Part shown: positions 11,548 through 19,296 of the stretch, piece after piece | How the letters are laid out: every line of letters begins with the position of its first letter | How positions within the stretch are numbered: position 1 is the stretch's first letter | Assembly: GCF_041890415.1 (NCBI RefSeq) | Contig: NZ_CP169056.1 | Coordinates: 1,178,001 to 1,242,000, forward strand | Direction of reading: 5' to 3' | Length of the DNA: 64,000 nucleotides | Source of the DNA: Pseudoxanthomonas koreensis_A | GTDB lineage: Bacteria; Pseudomonadota; Gammaproteobacteria; Xanthomonadales; Xanthomonadaceae | Notes under the pieces: model-generated | What the model was told of the DNA's origin: nothing | Seen by the model: only the letters and a program-made list of their open reading frames with translations | Database searches by the model: none | Made by a program: the position numbers and the translations under genes

Positions 11548-11553
11548 TACAAT
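11548..11553 (+). promoter_or_regulatory. Candidate -10 box for tRNA-Leu
   Basis: TACAAT lies 36 bases before the mature tRNA-Leu 5' end, just downstream of the secG stop. I could not see a convincing -35 at the right distance, so this is a weak call. The tRNA may instead be processed from the secG transcript. Confidence 0.3.
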
Positions 11554-11589
11554 GCGCCGCCGCGGCACACGCCGGCGCGGTCCAGACTT

Positions 11590-11674
11590 GCCCAGGTGGC
11601 GGAATTGGTAGACGCACTACCTTGAGGTGGTAGCGACGAGAGTCGTAGGGGTTCGAGTCCCCTCTTGGGCACCA
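11590..11674 (+). tRNA. tRNA-Leu (anticodon GAG)
   Basis: An 85-base cloverleaf with encoded CCA. The acceptor stem GCCCAGG pairs with CTTGGGC (one G-T wobble), with discriminator A. The anticodon stem CTACC/GGTAG encloses loop TTGAGGT, giving anticodon GAG, which reads CUC codons. A long variable arm (CGACGAGAGTCG) confirms the leucine class II fold. The T-arm loop is GTTCGAG-like. It sits after secG as in E. coli leuU. Confidence 0.97.
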
Positions 11675-11717
11675 ACACATCCAGGCGGCGCGGGTTTCCC
11701 CGCTGCCTGGCGCGATC

Positions 11718-11740
11718 AGGGCGCCATTGGCGCCCTTTTT
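11718..11740 (+). terminator. Intrinsic terminator after tRNA-Leu
   Basis: Perfect 8-bp stem AGGGCGCC/GGCGCCCT with a 3-base loop (ATT), followed by TTTT. It separates the secG/tRNA-Leu transcript from the nuo operon. Confidence 0.85.
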
Positions 11741-11794
11741 CGTGCGCGCACGCACGATCATGGTGTTTTCGTGCCCGGAAAGCCGGGGCGAGCG

Positions 11795-11824
11795 TTTACT
11801 AGTGTGCCGGCCAACCGCTACAAT
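11795..11824 (+). promoter_or_regulatory. Candidate sigma-70 promoter for the nuo operon
   Basis: TTTACT, an 18-base spacer, then TACAAT (five of six -10 consensus bases), followed by a long leader before the nuoA start at 11986. It is the best-looking promoter in the gap and lies just after the tRNA-Leu terminator. Confidence 0.55.
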
Positions 11825-11985
11825 TCCGCTGCTGCGCAACATCGCTTGGGCAGCGTGGCATCCACCGTCGCGTGCGTGGCGTGCAGGAGTCCTCACCGGC
11901 TCCGGCCCCGACCATGCGGCGGTCGCTCCGCGGCCATCGCGGAACCCAAGCCCGGCACGCCGGGCAGAGGCAAGAGAGAACGCAC

Positions 11986-12342
11986 GTGCTGGCCCATTAC
12001 CTGCCGACCCTGTTGTTCCTGATCGTGGCCACCGGCATCGGCATCGCGCTGATCATCGTTGGCCGGGTGCTCGGGCCGCACCGTCCGGATGCGCAGAAGC
12101 TGTCGCCCTACGAGTGCGGCTTCGAGGCATTCGAGGACGCGCGCATGAAGTTCGACGTGCGCTACTACCTCATCGCCATCCAGTTCATCGTCTTCGACCT
12201 GGAAATCATCTTCATCGTGCCGTGGACCCTCGTGTTCCAGGATCTGGGGCCGCGTGCGCTGGTCACCATGGGCCTGTTCGTCGGGATGCTGTTCCTCGGC
12301 TTCATCTACGTGTGGAAGAAGGGAGCGCTCGAATGGGAGTGA
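11986..12342 (+). CDS. nuoA: NADH-quinone oxidoreductase subunit A
   Basis: NuoA (118 residues) is a three-helix membrane subunit at the junction of the peripheral and membrane arms of complex I. Three hydrophobic helices are visible, and the conserved inter-helix loop reads 'SPYECGFEAFEDARMKFDVRYY', whose cysteine lies by the quinone site. I chose the GTG at 11986 because family proteins begin directly before the first helix (LAHYLPTLLFLI); the longer in-frame ATG at 11872 would add a basic, non-conserved extension. Only a weak purine-rich ribosome site precedes the GTG. Its end overlaps nuoB by 10 bases. Confidence 0.94.
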   Translation: MLAHYLPTLLFLIVATGIGIALIIVGRVLGPHRPDAQKLSPYECGFEAFEDARMKFDVRYYLIAIQFIVFDLEIIFIVPWTLVFQDLGPRALVTMGLFVGMLFLGFIYVWKKGALEWE

Positions 12343-12908
12343 TCCAGACCATCGACCGGCTGATGACCAACCCGATCCCGGAAGGGCGGGTGGACGACAT
12401 CCTCCGGCCCGAGGGTGACAACCCGCTGCTGGACAAGGGCTACGTCACCACCAGCGTCGACGCGCTGGTCAACTGGGCGCGGACCGGCTCGATGTGGCCG
12501 GTGACCTTCGGCCTGGCCTGCTGCGCGGTGGAAATGATGCACGCCGGCGCCGCGCGCGTGGACCTGGACCGCTACGGCGTGGTGTTCCGCCCGTCGCCGC
12601 GCCAGTCGGACGTGATGATCGTGGCCGGCACCCTGGTCAACAAGATGGCCCCGGCGCTGCGCAAGGTCTACGACCAGATGCCGGACCCGAAGTGGGTCAT
12701 CTCCATGGGCAGTTGCGCCAATGGCGGTGGCTACTACCACTACTCGTACTCGGTGGTGCGCGGCTGCGACCGCATCGTGCCGGTGGACATCTACGTGCCC
12801 GGCTGCCCGCCCACGGCCGAGGCCCTGGTCTACGGAATCCTGCAACTGCAGAAGAAGATCTGGCGGACCCAGACGGTGGCCAAAAACACCAACACGATCG
12901 CCCGCTGA
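12333..12908 (+). CDS. nuoB: NADH-quinone oxidoreductase subunit B
   Basis: NuoB (191 residues) binds the terminal 4Fe-4S cluster N2, which passes electrons to quinone. The cluster ligands are visible as the tandem C63-C64 ('LACCAVEMM'), C128 ('MGSCANGGG') and C158 ('VPGCPP'). The start codon is embedded in the 3' end of nuoA (10-base overlap). Length and motifs are typical. Confidence 0.97.
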   Translation: MGVIQTIDRLMTNPIPEGRVDDILRPEGDNPLLDKGYVTTSVDALVNWARTGSMWPVTFGLACCAVEMMHAGAARVDLDRYGVVFRPSPRQSDVMIVAGTLVNKMAPALRKVYDQMPDPKWVISMGSCANGGGYYHYSYSVVRGCDRIVPVDIYVPGCPPTAEALVYGILQLQKKIWRTQTVAKNTNTIAR

Positions 12909-12965
12909 TCCCTCCCCGATCCACCGCGCCACCACGGCGCATCACCGACGGAAACGCCAATCCCC

Positions 12966-13718
12966 ATGGCCGAGCCAGTTGCCACCTTCGCCCAACGCCT
13001 GCGCGAGCGCTTTCCCAGCGCCCAGGTCGCCGTGGACGGATCCCGCGGCCAGATCACCCTCGAGGCCGGCTCCATCGATTGGCTGGACACCTGCCGCGCG
13101 CTGCGCGACGAGTTCGGCTTCGAGCAGCTCACCGACCTGTGCGGCATCGACTACATGGGGTTCGGAAGCGACGAGTGGGATACCGACGACGTGTCGTCCG
13201 GCGGCTTCAGCCGCGGCGTGGAAGGCAAGGGGACCGGGCGCTTCGCCTGGGGTGAGCGCCCGAGCGAGCAGGGCGCCGGCAGCATCGAGCCCACCCTGGT
13301 GCCCGAGCGCCGCTTCGCCGCCGTGGTCCACCTGCTGTCCTACGCGCACAACCGGCGCCTGCGCCTGCGCTGCTTCGCGCTGGACGACGTATTGCCGGCG
13401 CTGCCGTCGCTGACCGGCATCTGGCCGGGCGTCAACTGGTTCGAGCGCGAGGCCTTCGACCTGTACGGCATCGTGTTCGAAGGCCACCCGGACCTGCGCC
13501 GCCTGCTCACCGACTATGGCTTCGTCGGCCACCCGTTCCGCAAGGACTTCCCGCTGATCGGCAACGTCGAGGTGCGCTACGACGAGGAGCGCAAGCGCGT
13601 GATCTACGAGCCGGTCACCTCGGTGGAGCCGCGCGTCGGCGTGCCGCGCGTGATCCGCGACGACGCGCGTTACCAGGCCGCAGCCGCCGAAGATGTGCAA
13701 CGGGAGGCCGCCAAGTGA
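12966..13718 (+). CDS. nuoC: NADH-quinone oxidoreductase subunit C
   Basis: NuoC (250 residues) is a peripheral-arm subunit of complex I packing against NuoD. The family signature 'NWFEREAFDLYGIVFEGHPDLRRLLTDYGFVGHPFRKDFP' region is visible at about residues 158-197. An internal stretch around residues 75-105 (between 'GIDYMGFGSDEWDTDD' and 'ERRFAAVVHLL') is longer than in E. coli-type proteins and low in recognisable conservation. NuoC and NuoD are separate genes here, unlike the fused NuoCD of E. coli. The stop overlaps the nuoD GTG start by 4 bases. Confidence 0.96.
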   Translation: MAEPVATFAQRLRERFPSAQVAVDGSRGQITLEAGSIDWLDTCRALRDEFGFEQLTDLCGIDYMGFGSDEWDTDDVSSGGFSRGVEGKGTGRFAWGERPSEQGAGSIEPTLVPERRFAAVVHLLSYAHNRRLRLRCFALDDVLPALPSLTGIWPGVNWFEREAFDLYGIVFEGHPDLRRLLTDYGFVGHPFRKDFPLIGNVEVRYDEERKRVIYEPVTSVEPRVGVPRVIRDDARYQAAAAEDVQREAAK

Positions 13719-15040
13719 GCGCCCGGATGAATCCCGATTCCACGATCCGCCCGGCCGGCGAGCCGGCGGCCAATCCCGCCGCGCCCCGGCAGGAGATCCG
13801 CAACTACACGATGAACTTCGGCCCGCAGCACCCGGCCGCGCATGGCGTGCTGCGCCTGATCCTGGAGATGGACGGCGAGACCATCGTCCGCGCCGACCCG
13901 CACGTGGGCCTGCTCCACCGCGGCACCGAGAAGCTCGCCGAGTCCAAGCCGTTCAACCAGTCGATCGGCTACATGGACCGACTGGACTACGTGTCGATGA
14001 TGTGCAACGAGCATGCCTACGTGCTCGCCATCGAGAACCTGATGGGCATCCGGGCGCCGGAGCGGGCGCAGTACATCCGCACCTTGTTCGACGAGGTGAC
14101 CCGGGTCCTGAACCACCTGATGTGGATCGGTTCCAACGGCCTGGACCTGGGCGCGATGGCGGTGTTCCTGTACTCCTTCCGCGAGCGCGAGGAGCTGATG
14201 GACGTGTACGAGGCGGTGAGCGGGGCGCGCATGCACGCGACCTACTACCGCCCCGGCGGCGTCTACCGCGACCTGCCGGAGCGGATGCCCAAGTACCGCG
14301 AGTCGCCCTGGACCAAGGGCACCCGGCTCAAGCGCTTCAACGAGGCGCGCGAAGGCTCGCTGCTGGACTACCTGGAAAACTTCACCCGCGAGTTCCCCAA
14401 GCGGGTGGACGAGTACGAGACCCTGCTGACCGACAACCGCATCTGGAAGCAGCGCACGGTCGGGATCGGCGTGGTCACGCCCGAGCAGGCGCTGTCGCTG
14501 GGCATGACCGGCCCGATGCTGCGTGGTTCGGGCATCGAGTGGGACCTGCGCAAGAAGCAGCCGTATGCAAAGTACGACGCGGTGGACTTCGACATCCCCG
14601 TGGGCAAGGAAGGCGACTGCTACGACCGCTACCTGGTGCGCGTGGCCGAGATGCGCCAGTCCAACCGGATCATCGCCCAGTGCGTGGAGTGGCTGAAGGC
14701 CAACCCGGGTCCGGTGATGGTGCAGAACTTCAAGGTCGCTCCTCCTTCCCGCGAGGAGATGAAGAACGACATGGAAGCGCTGATCCACCACTTCAAGCTG
14801 TTCTCCGAAGGCTATTGCGTGCCGGCCGGCGAGACCTATGCCGCGGTCGAGGCGCCCAAGGGCGAGTTCGGCTGCTACCTGGTCTCCGACGGCGCCAACA
14901 AGCCTTTCCGCGTGCACCTGCGCGCTCCCGGCTTCGCGCACCTGTCCACGATGGACGAGATCGTGCGCGGGCACATGTTGTCGGACGTGGCGGCGATGAT
15001 CGGTACCTATGATCTTGTGTTTGGCGAGGTGGATCGATGA
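13715..15040 (+). CDS. nuoD: NADH-quinone oxidoreductase subunit D
   Basis: NuoD (441 residues, 49-kDa subunit) forms the quinone-binding pocket with NuoB. Conserved blocks include 'NFGPQHPAAHGVLRL', 'DPHVGLLHRGTEKL' and 'YMDRLDYVSMMCNEHAY'; the C-terminus ends with a DLVFGEVDR-type tail. The GTG at 13715 (GTGA overlap with nuoC, GGGAGG upstream) is preferred; an ATG at 13727 is an alternative. Its stop overlaps nuoE by ATGA. Confidence 0.97.
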   Translation: MSARMNPDSTIRPAGEPAANPAAPRQEIRNYTMNFGPQHPAAHGVLRLILEMDGETIVRADPHVGLLHRGTEKLAESKPFNQSIGYMDRLDYVSMMCNEHAYVLAIENLMGIRAPERAQYIRTLFDEVTRVLNHLMWIGSNGLDLGAMAVFLYSFREREELMDVYEAVSGARMHATYYRPGGVYRDLPERMPKYRESPWTKGTRLKRFNEAREGSLLDYLENFTREFPKRVDEYETLLTDNRIWKQRTVGIGVVTPEQALSLGMTGPMLRGSGIEWDLRKKQPYAKYDAVDFDIPVGKEGDCYDRYLVRVAEMRQSNRIIAQCVEWLKANPGPVMVQNFKVAPPSREEMKNDMEALIHHFKLFSEGYCVPAGETYAAVEAPKGEFGCYLVSDGANKPFRVHLRAPGFAHLSTMDEIVRGHMLSDVAAMIGTYDLVFGEVDR

Positions 15041-15564
15041 AGGCCACCGGTAACTTCGAGAATGCGCGCAACGTCGACCCGCAGGTCGTGCTCAGCGATG
15101 CGACCCGCGCGCACATCGACCACTGGCTGGGCAAGTTCCCGCCCGACCGCAAGCGCTCGGCGGTGATCCAGGCGCTGCACGCGGCCCAGGAGCAGAATGG
15201 TGGCTGGCTCAGCGACGAACTGATCGCCGCGGTGGCCGGCTACCTGGGCATCCCGCCGGTGTGGGCCTATGAGGTCGCCACGTTCTACTCGATGTTCGAG
15301 GTCCAGAAGGTCGGCCGCAACAACGTCGCCTTCTGCACCAACATCAGCTGCTGGCTCAACGGCGCCCAGGACCTGGTCGCGCACGCCGAGAAGAAGCTGG
15401 GCTGCCAGCTGGGCGAGTCCACCGCCGACGGCCGCGTCTACCTCAAGCGCGAGGAAGAATGCGTGGCCGCGTGCTGCGGCGCCCCGGTGGTCGTGATCAA
15501 CGGCCATTACCACGAGAAGCTCACCCCCGAGAAGGTGGACGAGCTGCTCGACGGATTGAAGTGA
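15037..15564 (+). CDS. nuoE: NADH-quinone oxidoreductase subunit E
   Basis: NuoE (175 residues, 24-kDa subunit) carries the 2Fe-2S cluster N1a in the NADH-oxidising module. The thioredoxin-like domain has ligands C100 and C105 ('FCTNISC') and C142 and C146 ('ECVAACCGAP'). The N-terminal helical bundle contains 'LHAAQEQNGGWLS' and 'EVATFYSMF'. It overlaps nuoD by 4 bases, and nuoF starts 11 bases after it. Confidence 0.96.
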   Translation: MKATGNFENARNVDPQVVLSDATRAHIDHWLGKFPPDRKRSAVIQALHAAQEQNGGWLSDELIAAVAGYLGIPPVWAYEVATFYSMFEVQKVGRNNVAFCTNISCWLNGAQDLVAHAEKKLGCQLGESTADGRVYLKREEECVAACCGAPVVVINGHYHEKLTPEKVDELLDGLK

Positions 15565-15575
15565 GGCCGGCGCAG

Positions 15576-16949
15576 ATGGCACACCACACCCCCAAGGTTT
15601 CCGAGGGCTACGGCCCGGTCGGCCCGGCCCCGAAGGAGCACCAGGCGGTCTACACGACGCTGCACTTCGACAAGCCGTGGTCGTACGAGAACTACCTCAA
15701 GACCGGCGGCTACCAGGCGCTGCGCAGGATCCTCACCGAGAAGATCCCGCCGGCCGACGTGATCGAGATGGTCAAGCAGTCCGGCCTGCGCGGCCGCGGC
15801 GGCGCAGGCTTCCCCACCGGCCTGAAGTGGAGCTTCATGCCCAAGGGCGACATGCAGAAGTACATCCTCTGCAACTCCGACGAATCGGAGCCGGGCACCT
15901 GCAAGGACCGCGACATCCTGCGCTACAACCCGCACTCGGTGATCGAGGGCATGGCCATCGCCTGCTATGCCACCGGTTCGACCGTGGGCTACAACTACCT
16001 GCGCGGCGAGTTCCACCACGAGCCCTTCGAGCACCTGGAAGAAGCCACTGCCGAGGCCTATGCCAACGGCTGGCTGGGCAAGGACATCCTGGGCTCGGGC
16101 ATCGACATCGACATCTACAACGCGCTGGGTGCGGGCGCCTACATCTGTGGCGAAGAAACCGCGCTGATGGAGTCGCTGGAAGGCAAGAAGGGCCAGCCGC
16201 GCTACAAGCCGCCGTTCCCGGCCAATTTCGGCCTGTACGGCAAGCCGACCACGATCAACAACACCGAGACCTATGCCTCGGTGCCGGCGATCGTGCGCAA
16301 CGGCGCCGAGTGGTTCATGAACCTGGGCAAGCCCAACAACGGCGGCTGCAAGATCTTCTCGGTGTCCGGCCACGTGAACCGGCCGGGCAACTACGAGATC
16401 CGCCTGGGCACGCCGTTCTCCGAGTTGCTGGAGATGGCCGGTGGCATCCGCAACGGCAACCGCATCAAGGGCGTGATCCCGGGCGGTTCGTCGATGCCGG
16501 TGCTGCCGGGCCAGACCATGATGGGCCTGACCATGGATTACGACGCGATCCAGAAGGCCGGCTCCGGCCTGGGTTCGGGCGCGGTGATCGTCATGGACCA
16601 CACCGCCTGCATGGTTCGCGCCTGCCAGCGCATCGCCCGGTTCTACTACCAGGAAAGCTGCGGCCAGTGCACGCCATGCCGCGAGGGCACCGGCTGGATG
16701 TACCGCATGATCAGCCGCGTGGTCGAGCACAAGGCCACCGTGGAGGACCTGCACACCCTGCGCGCGGCCGCCGGACAGATCGAGGGCCACACCATCTGCG
16801 CCTTCGGCGAAGCGGCTGCATGGCCGGTGCAGGGCTTCCTGCGCCATTACTGGCATGAGTTCGAATACGCCATCGTCAACAAGCGCTTCCTGGTCGACGA
16901 CGAACGCGACGGCAGGGTGGTCCGTTCCGGCGAGGAGGTACCCGCATGA
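15576..16949 (+). CDS. nuoF: NADH-quinone oxidoreductase subunit F
   Basis: NuoF (457 residues, 51-kDa subunit) oxidises NADH using FMN and passes electrons to 4Fe-4S cluster N3. The flavin/NADH loop 'GRGGAGFPTGLKWSFM' is present, as is 'GAGAYICGEETALMESLEG'. The cluster ligands are C362, C365 and C368 ('CGQCTPC') plus C408. ATG 15576 was chosen because the N-terminal family sequence starts there; the upstream in-frame region overlaps nuoE. Its stop overlaps, by ATGA, a 34-codon ORF preceding nuoG. Confidence 0.97.
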   Translation: MAHHTPKVSEGYGPVGPAPKEHQAVYTTLHFDKPWSYENYLKTGGYQALRRILTEKIPPADVIEMVKQSGLRGRGGAGFPTGLKWSFMPKGDMQKYILCNSDESEPGTCKDRDILRYNPHSVIEGMAIACYATGSTVGYNYLRGEFHHEPFEHLEEATAEAYANGWLGKDILGSGIDIDIYNALGAGAYICGEETALMESLEGKKGQPRYKPPFPANFGLYGKPTTINNTETYASVPAIVRNGAEWFMNLGKPNNGGCKIFSVSGHVNRPGNYEIRLGTPFSELLEMAGGIRNGNRIKGVIPGGSSMPVLPGQTMMGLTMDYDAIQKAGSGLGSGAVIVMDHTACMVRACQRIARFYYQESCGQCTPCREGTGWMYRMISRVVEHKATVEDLHTLRAAAGQIEGHTICAFGEAAAWPVQGFLRHYWHEFEYAIVNKRFLVDDERDGRVVRSGEEVPA

Positions 16950-17050
16950 GCGCCGCATCCTTCCAGCTCCCCGGACACGCCGCGCGCGTGCGCGTCCAGC
17001 CCTTCGACTCGAGGGGCGTTCCCGCTTTCTGCCAGGGTGTCGCCGCATGA
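16946..17050 (+). CDS. Small ORF (34 aa) linking nuoF and nuoG
   Basis: A 34-codon ORF starts within the nuoF stop (ATGA at 16946-16949) and ends within the nuoG start (ATGA at 17047-17050). A strong Shine-Dalgarno sequence, AGGAGGT, stands just upstream (in GCGAGGAGGTACCCGC), better placed for this ORF than for nuoG. The product begins MSAASFQLPG and ends CQGVAA; it is not hydrophobic and I recognise no family. It may be a real micropeptide, a translational bridge keeping nuoG expressed, or only an artefact of a 101-base duplication/insertion: a 13-bp direct repeat (CCGCATGAGCGCC) stands at both ends (16942-16954 and 17043-17055). Confidence 0.45.
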   Translation: MSAASFQLPGHAARVRVQPFDSRGVPAFCQGVAA

Positions 17051-19296
17051 GCGCCCAACCGGTTAATCCGAACCTGCCGCCGGACCAGGTCACCATCTTC
17101 ATCGATGAGGTGGAGCTGGCCGTGCCCAAGGGCTCGATGATCATCCAGGCCGCGGACAAGGCCGGCATCCCGATCCCGCGCTTCTGCTATCACGAGAAGC
17201 TGGCGATCGCCGCCAACTGCCGCATGTGCCTGGTCGACACCGAGGTCGGTGGCCGCGCCGCGCCCAAGCCGTCGCCGGCCTGTGCAACGCCGGTCATGGA
17301 CGGGCTGAAGGTCTTCACCCGCAACGACAAGGCGCTCAAGGCCCAGCGCAACGTGATGGAGTTCCTGCTGATCAACCATCCGCTCGATTGCCCGGTCTGC
17401 GACCAGGGCGGCGAGTGCGAGCTGCAGGACCTGTCGTTGGGCTACGGCCGCTCGGTCAGCCGTTTCGTCGAGCGCAAGCGCGTGGTGCCGGACGAGGACC
17501 TCGGTCCGCTGGTCGCCACCGAAATGACCCGGTGCATCCATTGCACCCGCTGCATCCGCGTGACCGGCGAGATCGCCGGCACCTACGAGCTGGGCGGCAT
17601 GTACCGCGGCGAGCAGTTGCAGATCGGCACCTATGACGGCAAGCCGCTGACCACCGAGCTGTCGGGCAACGTCATCGACGTGTGCCCGGTGGGCGCGCTG
17701 ACCAACAAGGTGTTCCAGTTCCGCGCCCGGCCGTGGGAGCTGATCGCGAAGGAGTCGCTGGGCTACCACGACCCGATGGGTTCCAACCTGTTCCTGCATA
17801 CCCGCCGGGGCGAGGTGCTGCGCACCGTGCCGCGCGAGAACGAAGCGGTGAACGAGTGCTGGTTGTCCGACCGCGACCGCTACTCGCACCAGGGCCTGGA
17901 AGCGGCCGACCGCGCAGTGGTGCCGCAGCTCAAGGTCGATGGCCAGTGGCGCGAGGCATCCTGGGATGAGGCCCTCGAGGCCGCGGCCGGGATCCTGCGC
18001 GCGCACCGTGGCGACGCATTGGGCGTGCTGGCCCACCCGGCCACGTCCAACGAGGAGGGCGGGCTGCTGGCGCTGCTGGCCGATGGCCTGGGCACCGGCA
18101 ATCTCGACCACCGCATCGGCAACCGTGATTTCTCCGACGCCGCCGTGGCCGAGCCGTTCGCGCTGCCGCTTGCCGAAATCGAGCAGGCCGATGCGGTGGT
18201 GGTGCTGGGTAGCAACATCCGCCACGAGTTGCCGCTGCTGCATGCGCGCCTGCGCAAGGCGCAGATCAAGCACGGCACCCGCATCCACGTGGTCAACCCG
18301 GTCGATTTCGACTTCACCTTCGAGCTGGCCGGCCGCCAGATCGTGCCGCCGTCGGGCTTTGCCGGGGCACTGGACGACGCGGCATTGCGCGAGGCGGTGA
18401 AGGATGCCGGGCGCCTGGTGCTGATTGTCGGCGCCATTGCCGAGAACCATCCGCAGGCCGCCGCGATCCGCGCCGCTGCGCGTGCATTCGCCGCCGCCAC
18501 CGGTGCGGCCCTGTGCCGCATTCCGCAGGGTGCCAACGCCGTGGGCCTGGTCCATGCCGGCGTACTGCCGGCCGCGCGCGATGCCGCTGCCATGATTGCC
18601 GAGCCGCGGGCCGCCTATGTCCTGTACGGGATCGAGCCGGGCCTGGATTTCGCCGACACGGCGACCGCGCTGAAGGCACTTGATGCAGCCAAGGTGGTCG
18701 CGTTCAGCCAGTTCGCCTGCGAGTCCACCCGCCAGGTGGCCGACGTGATCCTGCCGGTTGGTGCGCTGCCGGAGCTCGAGGCCACCCTGACCAACCTCGA
18801 TGGCGTTGCCCAGGCCGCACGCGCTGCCGGCAAGCTGCCGGGCCAGGCGCGCGAGGGCTGGCGCGTGCTGCGTGCGCTGGGCGGCATGCTCGAACTGGCC
18901 GGCTTCGGGTTCACCGACCTGGCCGGCGCGCGCGCGCAGCTGCAAGGCGGGCGTAGTGTCACGGTCAAGGCCGGCGCCGCCGGCATGGCCGGCGATGGCG
19001 GCCTGGAGCTGGCCCTGGTGCCGGCGATCTACCGCACCGATGCGGTGGTGCGTCGTGCTGCCGCGCTGCAGGCGCATCCGCTCAACATCGCGCCGCGCAT
19101 CGCCCTCAACCCGGCCGACGCCGCCGCTGCCGGCCTGGCCGATGGTGCGATGGCCAAGGTCCGTGGCGCCGCGGGGACCGCGGCCCTGCCGGTGGAAGTG
19201 GATGCACGGGTGGCCGCCGGCGCGGCCTGGATCGAGGGCGGCCATGGCGCCACCGCACCCCTGGGTGCAGGCCGGGTCGAAGTGGTGAAGGCATGA
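17047..19296 (+). CDS. nuoG: NADH-quinone oxidoreductase subunit G
   Basis: NuoG (749 residues, 75-kDa subunit) carries 2Fe-2S cluster N1b and 4Fe-4S clusters N4 and N5. The N-terminal ferredoxin domain has 'RFCYHEKLAIAANCRMCLVD' and a later 'CATPV'. The His-Cys cluster stretch 'HPLDCPVCDQGGECELQD' and the ferredoxin-type 'TRCIHCTRCIRVTGE' with 'DVCPVGALTNK' follow. The segment where E. coli/Thermus NuoG has the N7 cysteines instead reads 'LGYHDPMGSNLFLHTRRGEV', as in mitochondrial NDUFS1, so N7 is absent. The rest is a molybdopterin-oxidoreductase-like domain. ATG 17047 fits the family start. Confidence 0.96.
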   Translation: MSAQPVNPNLPPDQVTIFIDEVELAVPKGSMIIQAADKAGIPIPRFCYHEKLAIAANCRMCLVDTEVGGRAAPKPSPACATPVMDGLKVFTRNDKALKAQRNVMEFLLINHPLDCPVCDQGGECELQDLSLGYGRSVSRFVERKRVVPDEDLGPLVATEMTRCIHCTRCIRVTGEIAGTYELGGMYRGEQLQIGTYDGKPLTTELSGNVIDVCPVGALTNKVFQFRARPWELIAKESLGYHDPMGSNLFLHTRRGEVLRTVPRENEAVNECWLSDRDRYSHQGLEAADRAVVPQLKVDGQWREASWDEALEAAAGILRAHRGDALGVLAHPATSNEEGGLLALLADGLGTGNLDHRIGNRDFSDAAVAEPFALPLAEIEQADAVVVLGSNIRHELPLLHARLRKAQIKHGTRIHVVNPVDFDFTFELAGRQIVPPSGFAGALDDAALREAVKDAGRLVLIVGAIAENHPQAAAIRAAARAFAAATGAALCRIPQGANAVGLVHAGVLPAARDAAAMIAEPRAAYVLYGIEPGLDFADTATALKALDAAKVVAFSQFACESTRQVADVILPVGALPELEATLTNLDGVAQAARAAGKLPGQAREGWRVLRALGGMLELAGFGFTDLAGARAQLQGGRSVTVKAGAAGMAGDGGLELALVPAIYRTDAVVRRAAALQAHPLNIAPRIALNPADAAAAGLADGAMAKVRGAAGTAALPVEVDARVAAGAAWIEGGHGATAPLGAGRVEVVKA

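Larger units (their letters stand above)
11675..11985. other. Intergenic region between tRNA-Leu and nuoA
   Basis: About 310 bases without a gene. It holds the tRNA-Leu terminator (11718-11740) and the likely nuo operon promoter (11795-11824), then an untranslated leader of roughly 155 bases. I see no leader peptide or recognised riboswitch in it. Confidence 0.6.

Noticed and set aside
12966..15040. Possible nuoCD fusion as in E. coli
   Set aside because: nuoC has its own stop (13716-13718) overlapping the nuoD GTG start; they are two coupled genes.
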